A program made the translations under genes and the position numbers. A stretch of DNA of 64,000 bases. It comes from a virus. Below, piece by piece: positions 14,668 to 24,242 of this stretch. The stretch lies in the IMG/VR virus record IMGVR_UViG_3300007735_000803, positions 62,001 to 126,000 of that record; one strand, written 5' to 3'. The stretch's first letter is position 1. Every line of letters begins with the position of its first letter. The notes below the pieces were generated by a model. It was not told the DNA's origin and did not search any database. It saw only the letters and a program-made list of their open reading frames with translations.

Positions 14668-16868
14668 TGCCATTAGTAAAACTACAATCGGACTTAGTAT
14701 GGCGCGGCCCAAAGCCAAATTTTACGCCAGATACTCCTATCCCAAATGATAGTGAGAGTAGATTTATTCCGCCTAAAGCAGGAAAGGGTGCTCCGATGAC
14801 TCCTGGTTTAGCGGTTAAACCTCCGGTAGTTAGAGTAGAAGGAATTGGTGTTAATGGAAGACCTTACTTTATAAAGTATATCACTGCAAAGGATGATTTT
14901 CCTACTAAGAACTCAATGTTCGATATGGGTATCGCTAAGCGATCTGCTCAGGGCGGTGAGGGTTATCCGTTCCCAAAGAGTTATAAGGGTGAAATATATC
15001 AATGGAAACCAGAACCCCATACCGGATTTTACGAAACAAATAGATATGAAGATCTTGCAGTTCCTAGCGGGGATCGTAGGGGATTCTTACGTGAAACCTA
15101 TCTAAGCAATACTCCAATCGAGGATGTATATAACAGATTTAATTTACGTGAAGATTCATACAATTCAAGTTATATAAAAGAACCGTATATATTACGTGGA
15201 ATTCAACGTGAAGGTTCAATTGATCCGCAACGTTGGGGTGGTACTTCAACATCAGTCATTGATTTTCCTAGAAGCGGGTTTGCATCATATTCAGATCGTG
15301 CAAGTAATGATGTACTTAGAATTAGTAAATTTCTAGCATCACCGAAAGGCATTAGTTTTTTAGTTACACAGTTCGGTCTTCAATTGATGAATCCGAATGT
15401 GGAAAATGCAATAGGTGAGGCTAGAACGCCGTTTGCAAATTATCCATCAAATACAAAAACGTTTTTACCAATAAATCTGTTAGCGAACACAGCAGCTTCT
15501 GGCTTGGGTATTCGTTTGCCTAGACATGGGATTTTAGGTAAAGGATCTGACGGGACGTATGAAGAAGTTATCAAAACACGCGGTAATGGTGGACTTGCAA
15601 CTAATTTTAACCGTCTCGTTAAATTGCGTGATGAAATTCTTAAAAAAACCACAATAACAATTGATTCGGTATTTGAACCTGGGGGTGCGAAGGTGATACC
15701 TACCATTGGCGAATCCGTATCTACTACAATCGTAAATCCATTATCTATAGGTGCTTCATTTAAAACATTATCTGGTGCTACTGGCCCGAAATCATTCCTG
15801 GGTGTTGGTTTGACTGAAATACGCCGGTTTACTAATAGTAAGGTAAGTTTTGATGGTAAAGATTTGGGGAACATTTATAATATTGAAGCACCATACACAG
15901 TAATAATAGAAGATAAACCGGACAATAATTTGTCCAGGAATCGAAATACATACCCGGGACCTAATTCAGCGGTAGTAACCGATAAAAATTCTATTGACTA
16001 TACAGGTAACAATCGATTAGCAAAGCGCCTAGATTCTAGCTTAAAAATAACTGATTATTCACCCGGAAACACTCGAATCGCTAATAATAACGTAGATAGC
16101 ACATATCCTGGATTCAAGAACAATCCTAATACAGGCGAAAATGGGTTAGTTCAAAAATATTCTACATTATCATATGGCCAAGTACGCAAAGCAGCGAGCG
16201 TGTCTACAAAGAAAAATAATTTTATTGCGTATTTAGATGATCAAAGCAAAGCAGCACTAAAAAGAAAATACGTTGGTAAGTTAGAAACCGAAGAATTATC
16301 AAAAAATATTCGCGGTAATACGACAGATCTGGGCACTGATGATAACAAGAATGGATTTGATGATGATAATGGAATTATCAAGTTTCGATTCGCAAAATAT
16401 CCCGGTGGTGCTCCGGTCTATTTTCGTGCATATTTAAGTAGCATAAACGATAGATTCGGTCCGCAATGGGAAGCAGAAAAATTACAAAACTCTGCATTCA
16501 ATCGATATATGTATAATGCGTTCGATAGATCGATTAGCATTTCATTTGTCGTTACTGTTGAGTCTAGAGATGAATTAGAACCGGTGTATAAGAAATTGAA
16601 GAATTTAGCTAACCTAACGATGCCTATTTTATCGAAAGATAATCCGCCTCTAGGTAATTTCGTTGAGGTTACCATTGGTGATTTGTTTGTTGATGAAGTC
16701 ATGTTAATTGATTCGTTATCATATTCAATAGATAATGAAACTCCATGGGAAATAGAAGCGGATAAACAGGCACCGAAATATATAACTGTCGATGTTGACT
16801 TTACCTATATAGGTAAACGGCTGTCATGTGCAGATTCACCGGTCTATAGTATTAATACTGTAGAATAA
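14667..16868 (+). CDS. Large baseplate/tail-tube-associated protein
   Basis: A 733-aa protein. The N-terminal 500 residues are Pro/Gly/Asn-rich and irregular, with many aromatic residues. The C-terminal 200 residues form a defined domain: GIIKFRFAKYPGGAPVYF, SSINDRFGPQWEAE, SISISFVVTVESRDELEPVY and PWEIEADKQAPKYITVDVDF. Similar C-terminal domains occur in tail-tube-baseplate junction proteins of contractile phages (functional analogues of T4 gp48/gp54), so I infer that role. It lies between the tape measure and the LysM/gp53-like gene, and its ATG overlaps the tape measure stop. Confidence 0.55.
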   Translation: MPLVKLQSDLVWRGPKPNFTPDTPIPNDSESRFIPPKAGKGAPMTPGLAVKPPVVRVEGIGVNGRPYFIKYITAKDDFPTKNSMFDMGIAKRSAQGGEGYPFPKSYKGEIYQWKPEPHTGFYETNRYEDLAVPSGDRRGFLRETYLSNTPIEDVYNRFNLREDSYNSSYIKEPYILRGIQREGSIDPQRWGGTSTSVIDFPRSGFASYSDRASNDVLRISKFLASPKGISFLVTQFGLQLMNPNVENAIGEARTPFANYPSNTKTFLPINLLANTAASGLGIRLPRHGILGKGSDGTYEEVIKTRGNGGLATNFNRLVKLRDEILKKTTITIDSVFEPGGAKVIPTIGESVSTTIVNPLSIGASFKTLSGATGPKSFLGVGLTEIRRFTNSKVSFDGKDLGNIYNIEAPYTVIIEDKPDNNLSRNRNTYPGPNSAVVTDKNSIDYTGNNRLAKRLDSSLKITDYSPGNTRIANNNVDSTYPGFKNNPNTGENGLVQKYSTLSYGQVRKAASVSTKKNNFIAYLDDQSKAALKRKYVGKLETEELSKNIRGNTTDLGTDDNKNGFDDDNGIIKFRFAKYPGGAPVYFRAYLSSINDRFGPQWEAEKLQNSAFNRYMYNAFDRSISISFVVTVESRDELEPVYKKLKNLANLTMPILSKDNPPLGNFVEVTIGDLFVDEVMLIDSLSYSIDNETPWEIEADKQAPKYITVDVDFTYIGKRLSCADSPVYSINTVE

Positions 16869-16879
16869 TACATGTTACG

Positions 16880-16888
16880 ATATTTATA
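16880..16888 (+). promoter_or_regulatory. Putative late promoter element ATATTTATA
   Basis: Only four bases before the ATG at 16893, the same close spacing as at 4522. Confidence 0.45.
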
Positions 16889-16892
16889 GTAT

Positions 16893-17204
16893 ATGAATAG
16901 ATACGCATATTCACCTGTACGATTTTCGGATACAAACAAACGATATTATTCTAGCACACTATATCCATATTACGAAGCTAAATCTAGTGATGTTTATATA
17001 TACGTTACTGCAGGTGACCGTTTAGATCTATTAGCGCAACGGTATTACAATGATGTTACTAAGTGGTGGATAATCGCTGACGTGAATCCGGGGGTATCTA
17101 AAGGTTCAATGTACATAACACCAGGAACCAGAATACGTATACCGTTGCCGTTAGATGATACCGATATAAACAGTTCACTGCAAAACAAACAAAACAATAG
17201 ATAA
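16893..17204 (+). CDS. LysM-like baseplate wedge protein (gp53-like)
   Basis: A 103-aa protein. Residues of about 30-90 have the pattern of a LysM module: DVYIYVTAGDRLDLLAQRYY, KWWIIADVNPG, then GSMYITPGTRIRIPLP. Small LysM proteins of this kind are baseplate wedge components (T4 gp53) in contractile phages. It sits between the tube-junction protein and the hub-peptidase gene, agreeing with a baseplate role. The tail after residue 93 is Asn/Gln-rich. Confidence 0.75.
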   Translation: MNRYAYSPVRFSDTNKRYYSSTLYPYYEAKSSDVYIYVTAGDRLDLLAQRYYNDVTKWWIIADVNPGVSKGSMYITPGTRIRIPLPLDDTDINSSLQNKQNNR

Positions 17205-17205
17205 T

Positions 17206-20200
17206 ATGGGTTTCAAATTTAAAGGTACTTCTAGGATATATGAGCAGTTACGTGACGAGCAGAAACCTAAACTGGTATATGGTAATCCGGATGATCCGTG
17301 TAATGTAGGACCGGAACAGCGCCAAGTATTTCCTGCAAAAGTAAAGGTCACGGGTAAACGTATTCAATCTAGTCTGCGTGCTTCTACTACGGCCGGGTCT
17401 ATTCCGAATAATGCTAGAACAGGTCGCGATGGTAAAGAGTATGTATACATAATACCTGTAGGTAGTAATACGGGTGCTTGGCATGAAGTGAATGTAAATC
17501 GTGATGGTAACGTTACAAGTTTTACAAATCGAGAGGTTCCAGATACAACTCAACCATTTATAAGTGCTGCCTATCTAGACAAAACGTTGCCGAGTACTAC
17601 ACAAATTGTAGTCGATCAATATACCTTTCCAGTAAACACCGATACCGATGCCTGCGATTTTGGGTCGATATATAATATGAATCCGGAAGTAGGCGCACCA
17701 AGACCGTTACCAGGCATCACTGACGTTCAGGTATCTGTGGCAGGTCAATTTGGAATGTTATTAACAGCAGAAGTAACATTTAACGTTTACAGCTTAAATG
17801 ATTTTAATAGGTTAGAAAGTATTTTTCTACGACCGAATAATTTAGTTGATATTGAAATATCATATCCGTATAAGTCTACTTGGGATATGAAATTCAAAGA
17901 AGATTCGACTACCGCACAAGACTTTAAAAAATTAGTATGTAATAATCTAGTAATATATAAATACGAATTTAATGTAAAGGGTGGTGCTTCTTTCATAATA
18001 GAATGTAAATTCTTTGCCATGGGATCAGCGAATACAGTCGGGAGAGGTTTCGACATGTACACAACTGTGAATAATTTAAAGGTTCCTGGATTGAATGGCC
18101 TTTCTATTGTGAATCGGCAAGGAAATTCCGTTAAACGGAATATTTCAAGCATAATCGACGTGATATACTATAATCTATTTGTTGGTAATAATCCGGAAGA
18201 ACCGGCAGCTTCTGGACTTAAAGGAAGGCTCGCAACAAAGACAAAACTAGTTTTTGATCCTAGAAATAAGTTGCCTTATTTAGGTGAAAAGTTGCCCGAT
18301 ACTGCATGTCATGCAATGGTAGTTTATCCGAATTTACCTCAAAAAGGAATTCTAGCTTCTAGACGACTGGGTTGGCTTGCAGAGAAATTTACGAATGCCG
18401 AATATACGGGTATATATATTACTTTGGGTTACTTAGTAAATATTCTAATCAATAAAATAATCGTACCTGCAAATAAAGAACGTTTACTTAAACAGTTCGA
18501 TGATGCTAACACGACAACCACGACTAACATTGCTACGCCAGAAACACGTACGTTGCCTAGTGGGACTAATGAGGTTGGGTTTGAATTTGTATGTACTAAT
18601 GAGTTTTTGCGCGCACCTAATTACGAATATTTGTGTTCTGGCGATCCTATGAGGGTTGTATGGACGAATTGGGATGGTGGTAGTTCGAAACCCCCCTACA
18701 TAAAAAAAGTAGGAGATTACGGTACTGCAAATGCAATCGCCGAAGCAGTTAGTACGTTAGCTGGTAGTAATGTAGAAATACCAGCAAACTCAACTGTTAC
18801 CATACCGATCGAAGCCGTTAATAGTACGACCGGCGAAGTAGTAGCAGTCGACATAAATACCCCCGGGCTATCGCTTCCACAGACGACCGTGATTTATAAA
18901 AATGGTAAATGGGTAGTTACTGACGCTGCTGGGTTTGATGTGACGTATGCCGATCAAACAAAAGCTACGCGTTATTGGCTGATACAAAATGCAACGGGCG
19001 GTGATTCATCCACGGCAGGTGTTATTGGTTATGATTTTTCGGTAGATGCAAAACGCGGCGGCGATCAGTTAGTTTTTACACGATTGACCGGTAATGAGGC
19101 TGTGACCAATTCAGTGGATCTTACAAAGATATTAATCAATGTAGATGAAATAATTCGTATATTCGAATCGGTTCGTGAAACAGAAGAAACAAAACCTACA
19201 TCCGAACGTATCGAAAGCACGGAAACGCCGGCAGTTAAACTGTCATTGGAATCATTCCTGAAAAAAATATTTTCATTAATACGCGACGCGTCGGGTGGTT
19301 TTTTCGATATCGATATGATCCCGCAACACGATGAGTCTGGTGTTCGTATAATTTTAGTGAATAAAAAATTCAACACCATACCTCCCAACGACCCATTAAA
19401 ACCGATCGTGTTTGAAAATATAACTACCGACGGCGTAACGATTAATACTAACGTTTCAATGACGATACCTAAAGATGCGATCGCAATGAATGCATATGCT
19501 GAAGCGAGTATTGAAGGTTCTACAGCTAGCGAATTGTCAGAAAATAAAAATCTGGATGAATACACGAAACACCAAATAGCTATCGAGGATTTATTTTATA
19601 AACGTGTATTTGTTTTTGCTGATTCTGAAGCAAATGAAACGGGAGTAGATCCCCTCAAATCTGCAGTTCGTGAGTTCATAAATACGGTACCTAAAGAAGT
19701 CGTCCGTAAAGATGGAGTTATCCCGTACCCGTTAAATATTGATTTGACGGTTGACGGTATTAATGGATTTGAGTTCGGCGATTTGATAAATTTATCAATT
19801 ATACCGCAGTTATCCGGGTATAAAAATACTGTATTTAGAGTTTTGAATGTTACACATACTGTTGATGCTAATAATAAATGGACTACAAATTTAAAAACGG
19901 TATGTGACCTTAATCCGAATGGGGGGTCTTTATACGGGGACGTAATTAAAGACGCCACTCCAGCATCCGCAGCATCACAGACACGACAGTCGATATCGGG
20001 ATGGACTCCTGGTTATCCATCATGGATACCATTAAACAATACAGTTCAAGGTAAAATTTCAAGCCTACCTCAGGCTAACAGATCTATTAATGGTATTACT
20101 AGAGCTCATGAAGGCATAGATGTGGGAGTGGGTATAGGTTCTGAGATAGTAGCACCTGCAGATGGTGTTGTATTTATTCGAGCCGGTAATGGTAGTTTAG

Positions 20201-20505
20201 GTAATAATTCGGGAGATGGAAATTTAGGAAATAAACAGTATATGGTGTTGGTAGATAAAAACCGTAATTGGCATATCTTTGGTCATGGTAGGAGTGCTGC
20301 GGTTGCAAATGACACATATGTTACGCGTGGGCAAGTTATAGGAACTACAGGTACGGCGGGTACCGGACCGCATTTACATTATGAAATATGGTATGATGGA
20401 AATTCCGGAAATAATATCGATCCGGTAGGTTGGTTAAATAACAATTATACCAATAAACCTAGCAATGCAAAATTAATTGATCAAACTACAGGACGACTTA
20501 AATGA
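17206..20505 (+). CDS. Baseplate hub protein fused to an M23 peptidase
   Basis: A 1099-aa protein. The N-terminal part (about residues 150-300) holds a beta-rich hub-like module (VSVAGQFGMLLTAEVTFNVY). Long beta-rich regions follow. Residues of about 960-1085 are a zinc metallopeptidase of family M23: HEGIDVG (His968, Asp972), HIFGHG (His1023, His1027) and GPHLHYEIW (His1056, His1058). Such fusions form the tip that pierces the tail-facing wall and cuts peptide cross-links during DNA entry, replacing the lysozyme domain of T4 gp5. It is the longest gene in the window and overlaps its downstream neighbour by four bases. Hub assignment is by position; the peptidase is clear by motif. Confidence 0.85.
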   Translation: MGFKFKGTSRIYEQLRDEQKPKLVYGNPDDPCNVGPEQRQVFPAKVKVTGKRIQSSLRASTTAGSIPNNARTGRDGKEYVYIIPVGSNTGAWHEVNVNRDGNVTSFTNREVPDTTQPFISAAYLDKTLPSTTQIVVDQYTFPVNTDTDACDFGSIYNMNPEVGAPRPLPGITDVQVSVAGQFGMLLTAEVTFNVYSLNDFNRLESIFLRPNNLVDIEISYPYKSTWDMKFKEDSTTAQDFKKLVCNNLVIYKYEFNVKGGASFIIECKFFAMGSANTVGRGFDMYTTVNNLKVPGLNGLSIVNRQGNSVKRNISSIIDVIYYNLFVGNNPEEPAASGLKGRLATKTKLVFDPRNKLPYLGEKLPDTACHAMVVYPNLPQKGILASRRLGWLAEKFTNAEYTGIYITLGYLVNILINKIIVPANKERLLKQFDDANTTTTTNIATPETRTLPSGTNEVGFEFVCTNEFLRAPNYEYLCSGDPMRVVWTNWDGGSSKPPYIKKVGDYGTANAIAEAVSTLAGSNVEIPANSTVTIPIEAVNSTTGEVVAVDINTPGLSLPQTTVIYKNGKWVVTDAAGFDVTYADQTKATRYWLIQNATGGDSSTAGVIGYDFSVDAKRGGDQLVFTRLTGNEAVTNSVDLTKILINVDEIIRIFESVRETEETKPTSERIESTETPAVKLSLESFLKKIFSLIRDASGGFFDIDMIPQHDESGVRIILVNKKFNTIPPNDPLKPIVFENITTDGVTINTNVSMTIPKDAIAMNAYAEASIEGSTASELSENKNLDEYTKHQIAIEDLFYKRVFVFADSEANETGVDPLKSAVREFINTVPKEVVRKDGVIPYPLNIDLTVDGINGFEFGDLINLSIIPQLSGYKNTVFRVLNVTHTVDANNKWTTNLKTVCDLNPNGGSLYGDVIKDATPASAASQTRQSISGWTPGYPSWIPLNNTVQGKISSLPQANRSINGITRAHEGIDVGVGIGSEIVAPADGVVFIRAGNGSLGNNSGDGNLGNKQYMVLVDKNRNWHIFGHGRSAAVANDTYVTRGQVIGTTGTAGTGPHLHYEIWYDGNSGNNIDPVGWLNNNYTNKPSNAKLIDQTTGRLK

Positions 20506-20861
20506 TTGATATAGACTTTATATTAGGCCCACCAGCACATCCGCTAGAAAGGAATTCATTCTCTGAATCGAAGCCATCTGTGACCGAAAGAGACGTACGA
20601 TTAGGCTTTATAAATCGTTACTTTGTACAGAAACGAAACGAATTAACTGTATTTGTTGAAATATCAGAAGATTCTTATAATAGCTACGGAGATAATACTG
20701 GCATAGACCCTATATTGTGGAAACGCGGAACGATGAAATGGAGAATTAAAGGCACTCCAGAACAGATAGCAATCACCAATCGAGATACATTGGTACTGGT
20801 ATCTGTAGACTTCCCAGGTATACAAACATACTTTAGAGATTTGTCAGAATATTCGATTTGA
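20502..20861 (+). CDS. Small baseplate-module protein of unknown function
   Basis: A 119-aa protein starting MIDIDFILGPPAHPLERNSF, with RDVRLGFINRYFVQKRNE and beta-rich segments thereafter (MKWRIKGTPEQIAITNRDTL). It overlaps the hub gene by four bases, so it is co-translated with it and probably belongs to the baseplate. I do not recognise a family; a gp25-like role is possible by position but the typical gp25 motif is not evident. Confidence 0.6.
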   Translation: MIDIDFILGPPAHPLERNSFSESKPSVTERDVRLGFINRYFVQKRNELTVFVEISEDSYNSYGDNTGIDPILWKRGTMKWRIKGTPEQIAITNRDTLVLVSVDFPGIQTYFRDLSEYSI

Positions 20862-20894
20862 TAGTTTCAACCTAATTTATTAATATTACTCAGT

Positions 20895-22229
20895 ATGCGA
20901 TTCATTGAATGTAATACTGATATAGAATGGTTTCAGGATATGCTGTCCGAATCGGACTCCATATGGATACCAGTATTCAGTTCTTCGCATTTACATTATG
21001 TGAATAATCCGGTCTCGTTAGTGTACGTTTACTTTATTGATAAGGAAGAGAGAGCGGTACTTCCGGTAAATCATTTAGACGCCCTTAGCATTGATATGAA
21101 CGCCATAGGGGCATGTTCTCATAGCCATAATATCTTTGTATACCGGAAAAAATGGATGCCCCTATGGGTTCCTAAAGAGTCCTATGATATAGAATTAGTT
21201 TACTGGCTAAATAATAATTCTCACCTACCGATAGAAAAGATTCGAGAGGGTTATTCCTCTTATCTTGAACGTTGGTACTCGTCAGTAATGAGTGACAATA
21301 AGATTATTCCGATCACTAAACACATCGAATATTGTGATCGGTTACTAGAGCTATTCCTCCCGGAAGTGAAACGTTTTGAAACGGACTCTGTTTCTGATAT
21401 ATACAATGGGTTGGTATTGGATTCACTAAAGATTTTAGAATCTAATGGTATTTGTGTGAATGAAAAACGTTTCCGGCAAATGTTTCCTAAATATCCATTG
21501 CGTGGAAACTTAGTGCATTCTTTGTATAATATCTATACAACGACAGGCCGTCCTAGTAATAATTTTGGTACCGTTAACTTTGCAGCATTGAATAAAGAGG
21601 ATGGGTCACGCGAAGTATTCGTATCCAGGTTTAATGGTGGTAAATTGTTTGAGTTTGATTTTGATTCGTTTCACTTACGATTGATTAGTCAGTGTGTTGG
21701 ATACAGTTTCGATGAGGAATCGATTCACGAACACTTTGCGAAGATATACTTTCAAAAGGATACCATTGATGCAGATGAGTATGAGGTTGCAAAACAGATA
21801 ACATTCAAGCAGGTATTTGGTGGTACTGACCCTGAGTATCAAGATATAGAATTGTTTAAGCGTGTAAAGGACTTGACTCGTAATTTATGGACTACATTCA
21901 TTACTAGGGGATATATCGAAACTCCGGTATTCGGTAGAAAACTATATGCAAGTAACTTTTCAGACATCACTAATAATAAACTTTTCAACTACTACCTGCA
22001 GGCATTAGAGTTTGAAACGGGTATACTAGTTATAAACGAAATCAATGAATACCTAAAGCAGTACAATTCCAAACTTGTTCTATATACTTATGATTCATTC
22101 CTATTTGATGTTGATCCTGCAGAAGGAAAAAATGTATTGGTAGGTATTTATAATATATTAAGTAGTAAGTATCCAGTAAAGGTCAAAGCAGGAACAGATT
22201 ACGGTTCAATGTTAGAATTACAATTGTGA
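20895..22229 (+). CDS. Family-A DNA polymerase-like protein
   Basis: A 444-aa protein with polymerase A motifs in order. Motif A is LFEFDFDSFHLRLIS (about residue 252), with Asp and a Ser-Phe-His-Leu-Arg in place of SQIELR. The motif B region is EYEVAKQITFKQVFGG (about residue 298), with Lys, Phe and Gly-Gly in place of YG. Motif C is VLYTYDSFLFDV (about residue 395), where Tyr-Asp replaces His-Asp. YNIYTTTGRPSNNFGTVNFAAL matches the TGRLSS..PNLQNIP block. The N-terminal 190 residues do not show an intact exonuclease. A family-B polymerase (gp43) is encoded at 43356, so this is a second, short polymerase-like protein. It may be a repair/primase-type enzyme or degenerate. It starts the replication module after the tail genes. 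Confidence 0.75.
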   Translation: MRFIECNTDIEWFQDMLSESDSIWIPVFSSSHLHYVNNPVSLVYVYFIDKEERAVLPVNHLDALSIDMNAIGACSHSHNIFVYRKKWMPLWVPKESYDIELVYWLNNNSHLPIEKIREGYSSYLERWYSSVMSDNKIIPITKHIEYCDRLLELFLPEVKRFETDSVSDIYNGLVLDSLKILESNGICVNEKRFRQMFPKYPLRGNLVHSLYNIYTTTGRPSNNFGTVNFAALNKEDGSREVFVSRFNGGKLFEFDFDSFHLRLISQCVGYSFDEESIHEHFAKIYFQKDTIDADEYEVAKQITFKQVFGGTDPEYQDIELFKRVKDLTRNLWTTFITRGYIETPVFGRKLYASNFSDITNNKLFNYYLQALEFETGILVINEINEYLKQYNSKLVLYTYDSFLFDVDPAEGKNVLVGIYNILSSKYPVKVKAGTDYGSMLELQL

Positions 22230-22268
22230 TACCTATCGAAAGAACAGAGGAATGAAGTAGGATATTAA

Positions 22269-22658
22269 GTGAACACGCAGTTGCTATGCACATTCGTTAA
22301 AAAGTCTGATTTAGATCTGGTTATTGATTATGTAAGTAAAACATATGAACTTCCAGAAAAACGAATTTTCGTATTTGAAAATACAGCCAACTCGAATGAT
22401 TTATACTGCACCTATAATATTTTACGAACTAATTTGGTAGATTACGGAAAAAATACTATTCTTATTCATAGGAAGAAGGAATCTAATACTTTATATACTG
22501 TGAACGCGTTGAATGTGATTATTAGGAATATGAATAACGGAGTATTAGATAAAACATTACCGATCAATTGGGCCTTATATAGTAATAGCCTATTGCTGAC
22601 CAGTGAGGGTAATTTACGTCAAATTAAGTTGCATTTTTTTGAGGTTAGAAACATTTAG
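22269..22658 (+). CDS. Conserved T4-like phage protein of unknown function
   Basis: A 129-aa protein starting with GTG (22269). The pattern MNTQLLCTFVKKSDLDLVID, IFVFENTANSNDLYCTYNI, and ILIHRKKESNTLYTVNALN is familiar from many marine T4-like phages, in which it is an uncharacterised gene near replication genes. It is a compact alpha/beta protein with no catalytic motif. It stops with TAG (22656-22658), showing that TAG is a normal stop codon in this phage. Confidence 0.7.
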   Translation: MNTQLLCTFVKKSDLDLVIDYVSKTYELPEKRIFVFENTANSNDLYCTYNILRTNLVDYGKNTILIHRKKESNTLYTVNALNVIIRNMNNGVLDKTLPINWALYSNSLLLTSEGNLRQIKLHFFEVRNI

Positions 22659-22732
22659 CATTTGTACTTAACGAATTATTTTTATATATTTAAATCAATT
22701 ATTACTTAACAATTTAAACCAAAGGATTACTT

Positions 22733-23491
22733 ATGGCAATCAACTTAGATTTAATCAAATCGAAACTTAATCAGTTACAGAAACAGACCACAAAACAAAC
22801 CAATATTTGGAAGCCTGAACCAGGTACACATCAGATTCGAATCGTACCTTACAAGCACAATAAAGAAAATCCATTTATTGAATTGTTGTTTCATTATGAC
22901 ATCGGAAAGAAGATCTATCTCTCTCCCGCTTCTTTCGGTAAGGCTGACCCAATTGTAGAATTCGCTGAAAAATTAAAGACATCTGGAAACTCTGATGAAT
23001 GGCGTATGGGTAAAAAGTTAGAACCTAAAATGCGTACATATGTACCGATCCTGGTTCGTGGTAAGGAGAATGAAGGTGTTAAATTTTGGGGCTTCGGTAA
23101 GTCAGTTTATTCTGAATTGCTGAGTTTCATGGTAGATCCGGATTACGGCGATATCACAGATCCGAAAGCGGGACGTGATATTACTGTTGAATTTATTGCA
23201 GCAGAAAAACCTGGTGCATATCCTAAAACACAGATACGTGTTAAACCGAATACTACGCCTATCACTGCAGATCCGGATGTAATCAATCTTATTAAAGAAC
23301 AACCTACGATTACAGATTTGTTTAATGAACCAACTTATGAAGAGTTGCGTACTGCATTAGAAAATTGGATGAATCCTGAAAACACTGCAACTGCTGGTGA
23401 CGAGGATACGGAATCAGAAACCGCAGCACCTGCAAAATCAACCGGTGTTAAAGATGTATCCGCCGCATTCGATTCATTATTCAATTCTTAA
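22733..23491 (+). CDS. gp32: Single-stranded DNA-binding protein (T4 gp32-like)
   Basis: A 252-aa protein with the gp32 layout: a basic, flexible N-terminus (LNQLQKQTTKQTNIWKPEPG), an OB-fold core with HQIRIVPYKHNKENPFIELL and VKFWGFGKSVYSELLSFM, and an acidic low-complexity tail ending AAFDSLFNS, which binds partner proteins. It coats single-stranded DNA and works with UvsX, helicase and polymerase encoded nearby. T4 gp32 is 301 aa and has a zinc-binding Cys/His cluster; that cluster is not seen here, as in some marine relatives. AAAGGA lies seven bases before the ATG. Confidence 0.9.
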   Translation: MAINLDLIKSKLNQLQKQTTKQTNIWKPEPGTHQIRIVPYKHNKENPFIELLFHYDIGKKIYLSPASFGKADPIVEFAEKLKTSGNSDEWRMGKKLEPKMRTYVPILVRGKENEGVKFWGFGKSVYSELLSFMVDPDYGDITDPKAGRDITVEFIAAEKPGAYPKTQIRVKPNTTPITADPDVINLIKEQPTITDLFNEPTYEELRTALENWMNPENTATAGDEDTESETAAPAKSTGVKDVSAAFDSLFNS

Positions 23492-23503
23492 TAGGGAGTT
23501 CAA

Positions 23504-24232
23504 ATGGACAAAACAAAATTAGAAGTGTTGGATGATTTAGCATCCACACTAGCAGCGAATCTTAACAAGCAGTTTAAGAGTACCAATTATAAGGTGGCGT
23601 ACTTCTTAGATGGAGATACTGATACTCCTGCAGATGTAAATGAATTCGTATCAACCGGTTCATCGTTATTAGATTTAGCAATCGCTAACCGACCGAATGG
23701 AGGATTTCCGGTAGGGCGAATTTCAGAGATTACTGGGCTCGAGGCTTCGGGAAAATCTTTACTTGCAGCACATGCACTCGTTTCTACCCAACAAAAGGGT
23801 GGCTTAGCAGTATATATTGATACTGAGAGTGCTGTCAGTAGGGAATTTTTGGAAGCGATTGGTTTGGATCTAAATACAATGTTGTATGTTCCATTAGAAA
23901 CCATTGAGGACATCTTCCAAGCGATTGAGAATATTGTTGAATCAATTCGAAAATCCTCTAAAGATAGGTTGGTTACTATTGTAGTCGATTCTATTATGGG
24001 TGCATCTACCAAGATTGAACAGGCAGCGGATTATGATAAGGATGGTTATGCTACGTCTAAATCAATTATCCTTTCTAAGGCAATGCGTAAGATTACTAAT
24101 ATGATTGCCCGTGAACGTATCTGTTTAATCTTTACAAACCAGCTTAGGACTCGATTAGGAGTAAGTTTCGGAGATCCCTGGTGTGTGGATCCGTTTAGTA
24201 CGAAAGTAAAAATACGATACAAGATTGGTTGA
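23504..24232 (+). CDS. uvsX: UvsX recombinase, N-terminal half, ending in a 16-residue split-intein N fragment
   Basis: A 242-aa protein. Residues 1-226 are the RecA/UvsX core. They contain the Walker A-like GLEASGKSLLAAHAL (about residue 78), the Walker B strand LVTIVVDSIMG, and LIFTNQLRTRLGVSFGDPW, equal to the RecA L2-loop entry. Then, exactly where RecA has GNPE|TTTGG, comes Cys227 and CVDPFSTKVKIRYKIG, followed by TGA. The Cys is the expected splicing nucleophile. The C half is encoded at 25346. Splicing would give a 381-residue recombinase, the normal length. Alone this half cannot be active because it lacks the rest of the DNA-binding loop and core. AGGGAG precedes the ATG. Confidence 0.93.
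   Translation: MDKTKLEVLDDLASTLAANLNKQFKSTNYKVAYFLDGDTDTPADVNEFVSTGSSLLDLAIANRPNGGFPVGRISEITGLEASGKSLLAAHALVSTQQKGGLAVYIDTESAVSREFLEAIGLDLNTMLYVPLETIEDIFQAIENIVESIRKSSKDRLVTIVVDSIMGASTKIEQAADYDKDGYATSKSIILSKAMRKITNMIARERICLIFTNQLRTRLGVSFGDPWCVDPFSTKVKIRYKIG
24182..24229 (+). mobile_element. Ultra-short split-intein N fragment (16 residues)
   Basis: It begins with the nucleophile Cys after GDPW and ends at TGA. It contains only intein block A. The remaining blocks (B, F, G) are all in the partner gene at 25346. This split position is atypical: most natural split inteins have N fragments of 80-120 residues, whereas a few phage inteins (AceL-TerL, VidaL) have 16-25. Confidence 0.85.
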
Positions 24233-24242
24233 TATTCATAAA

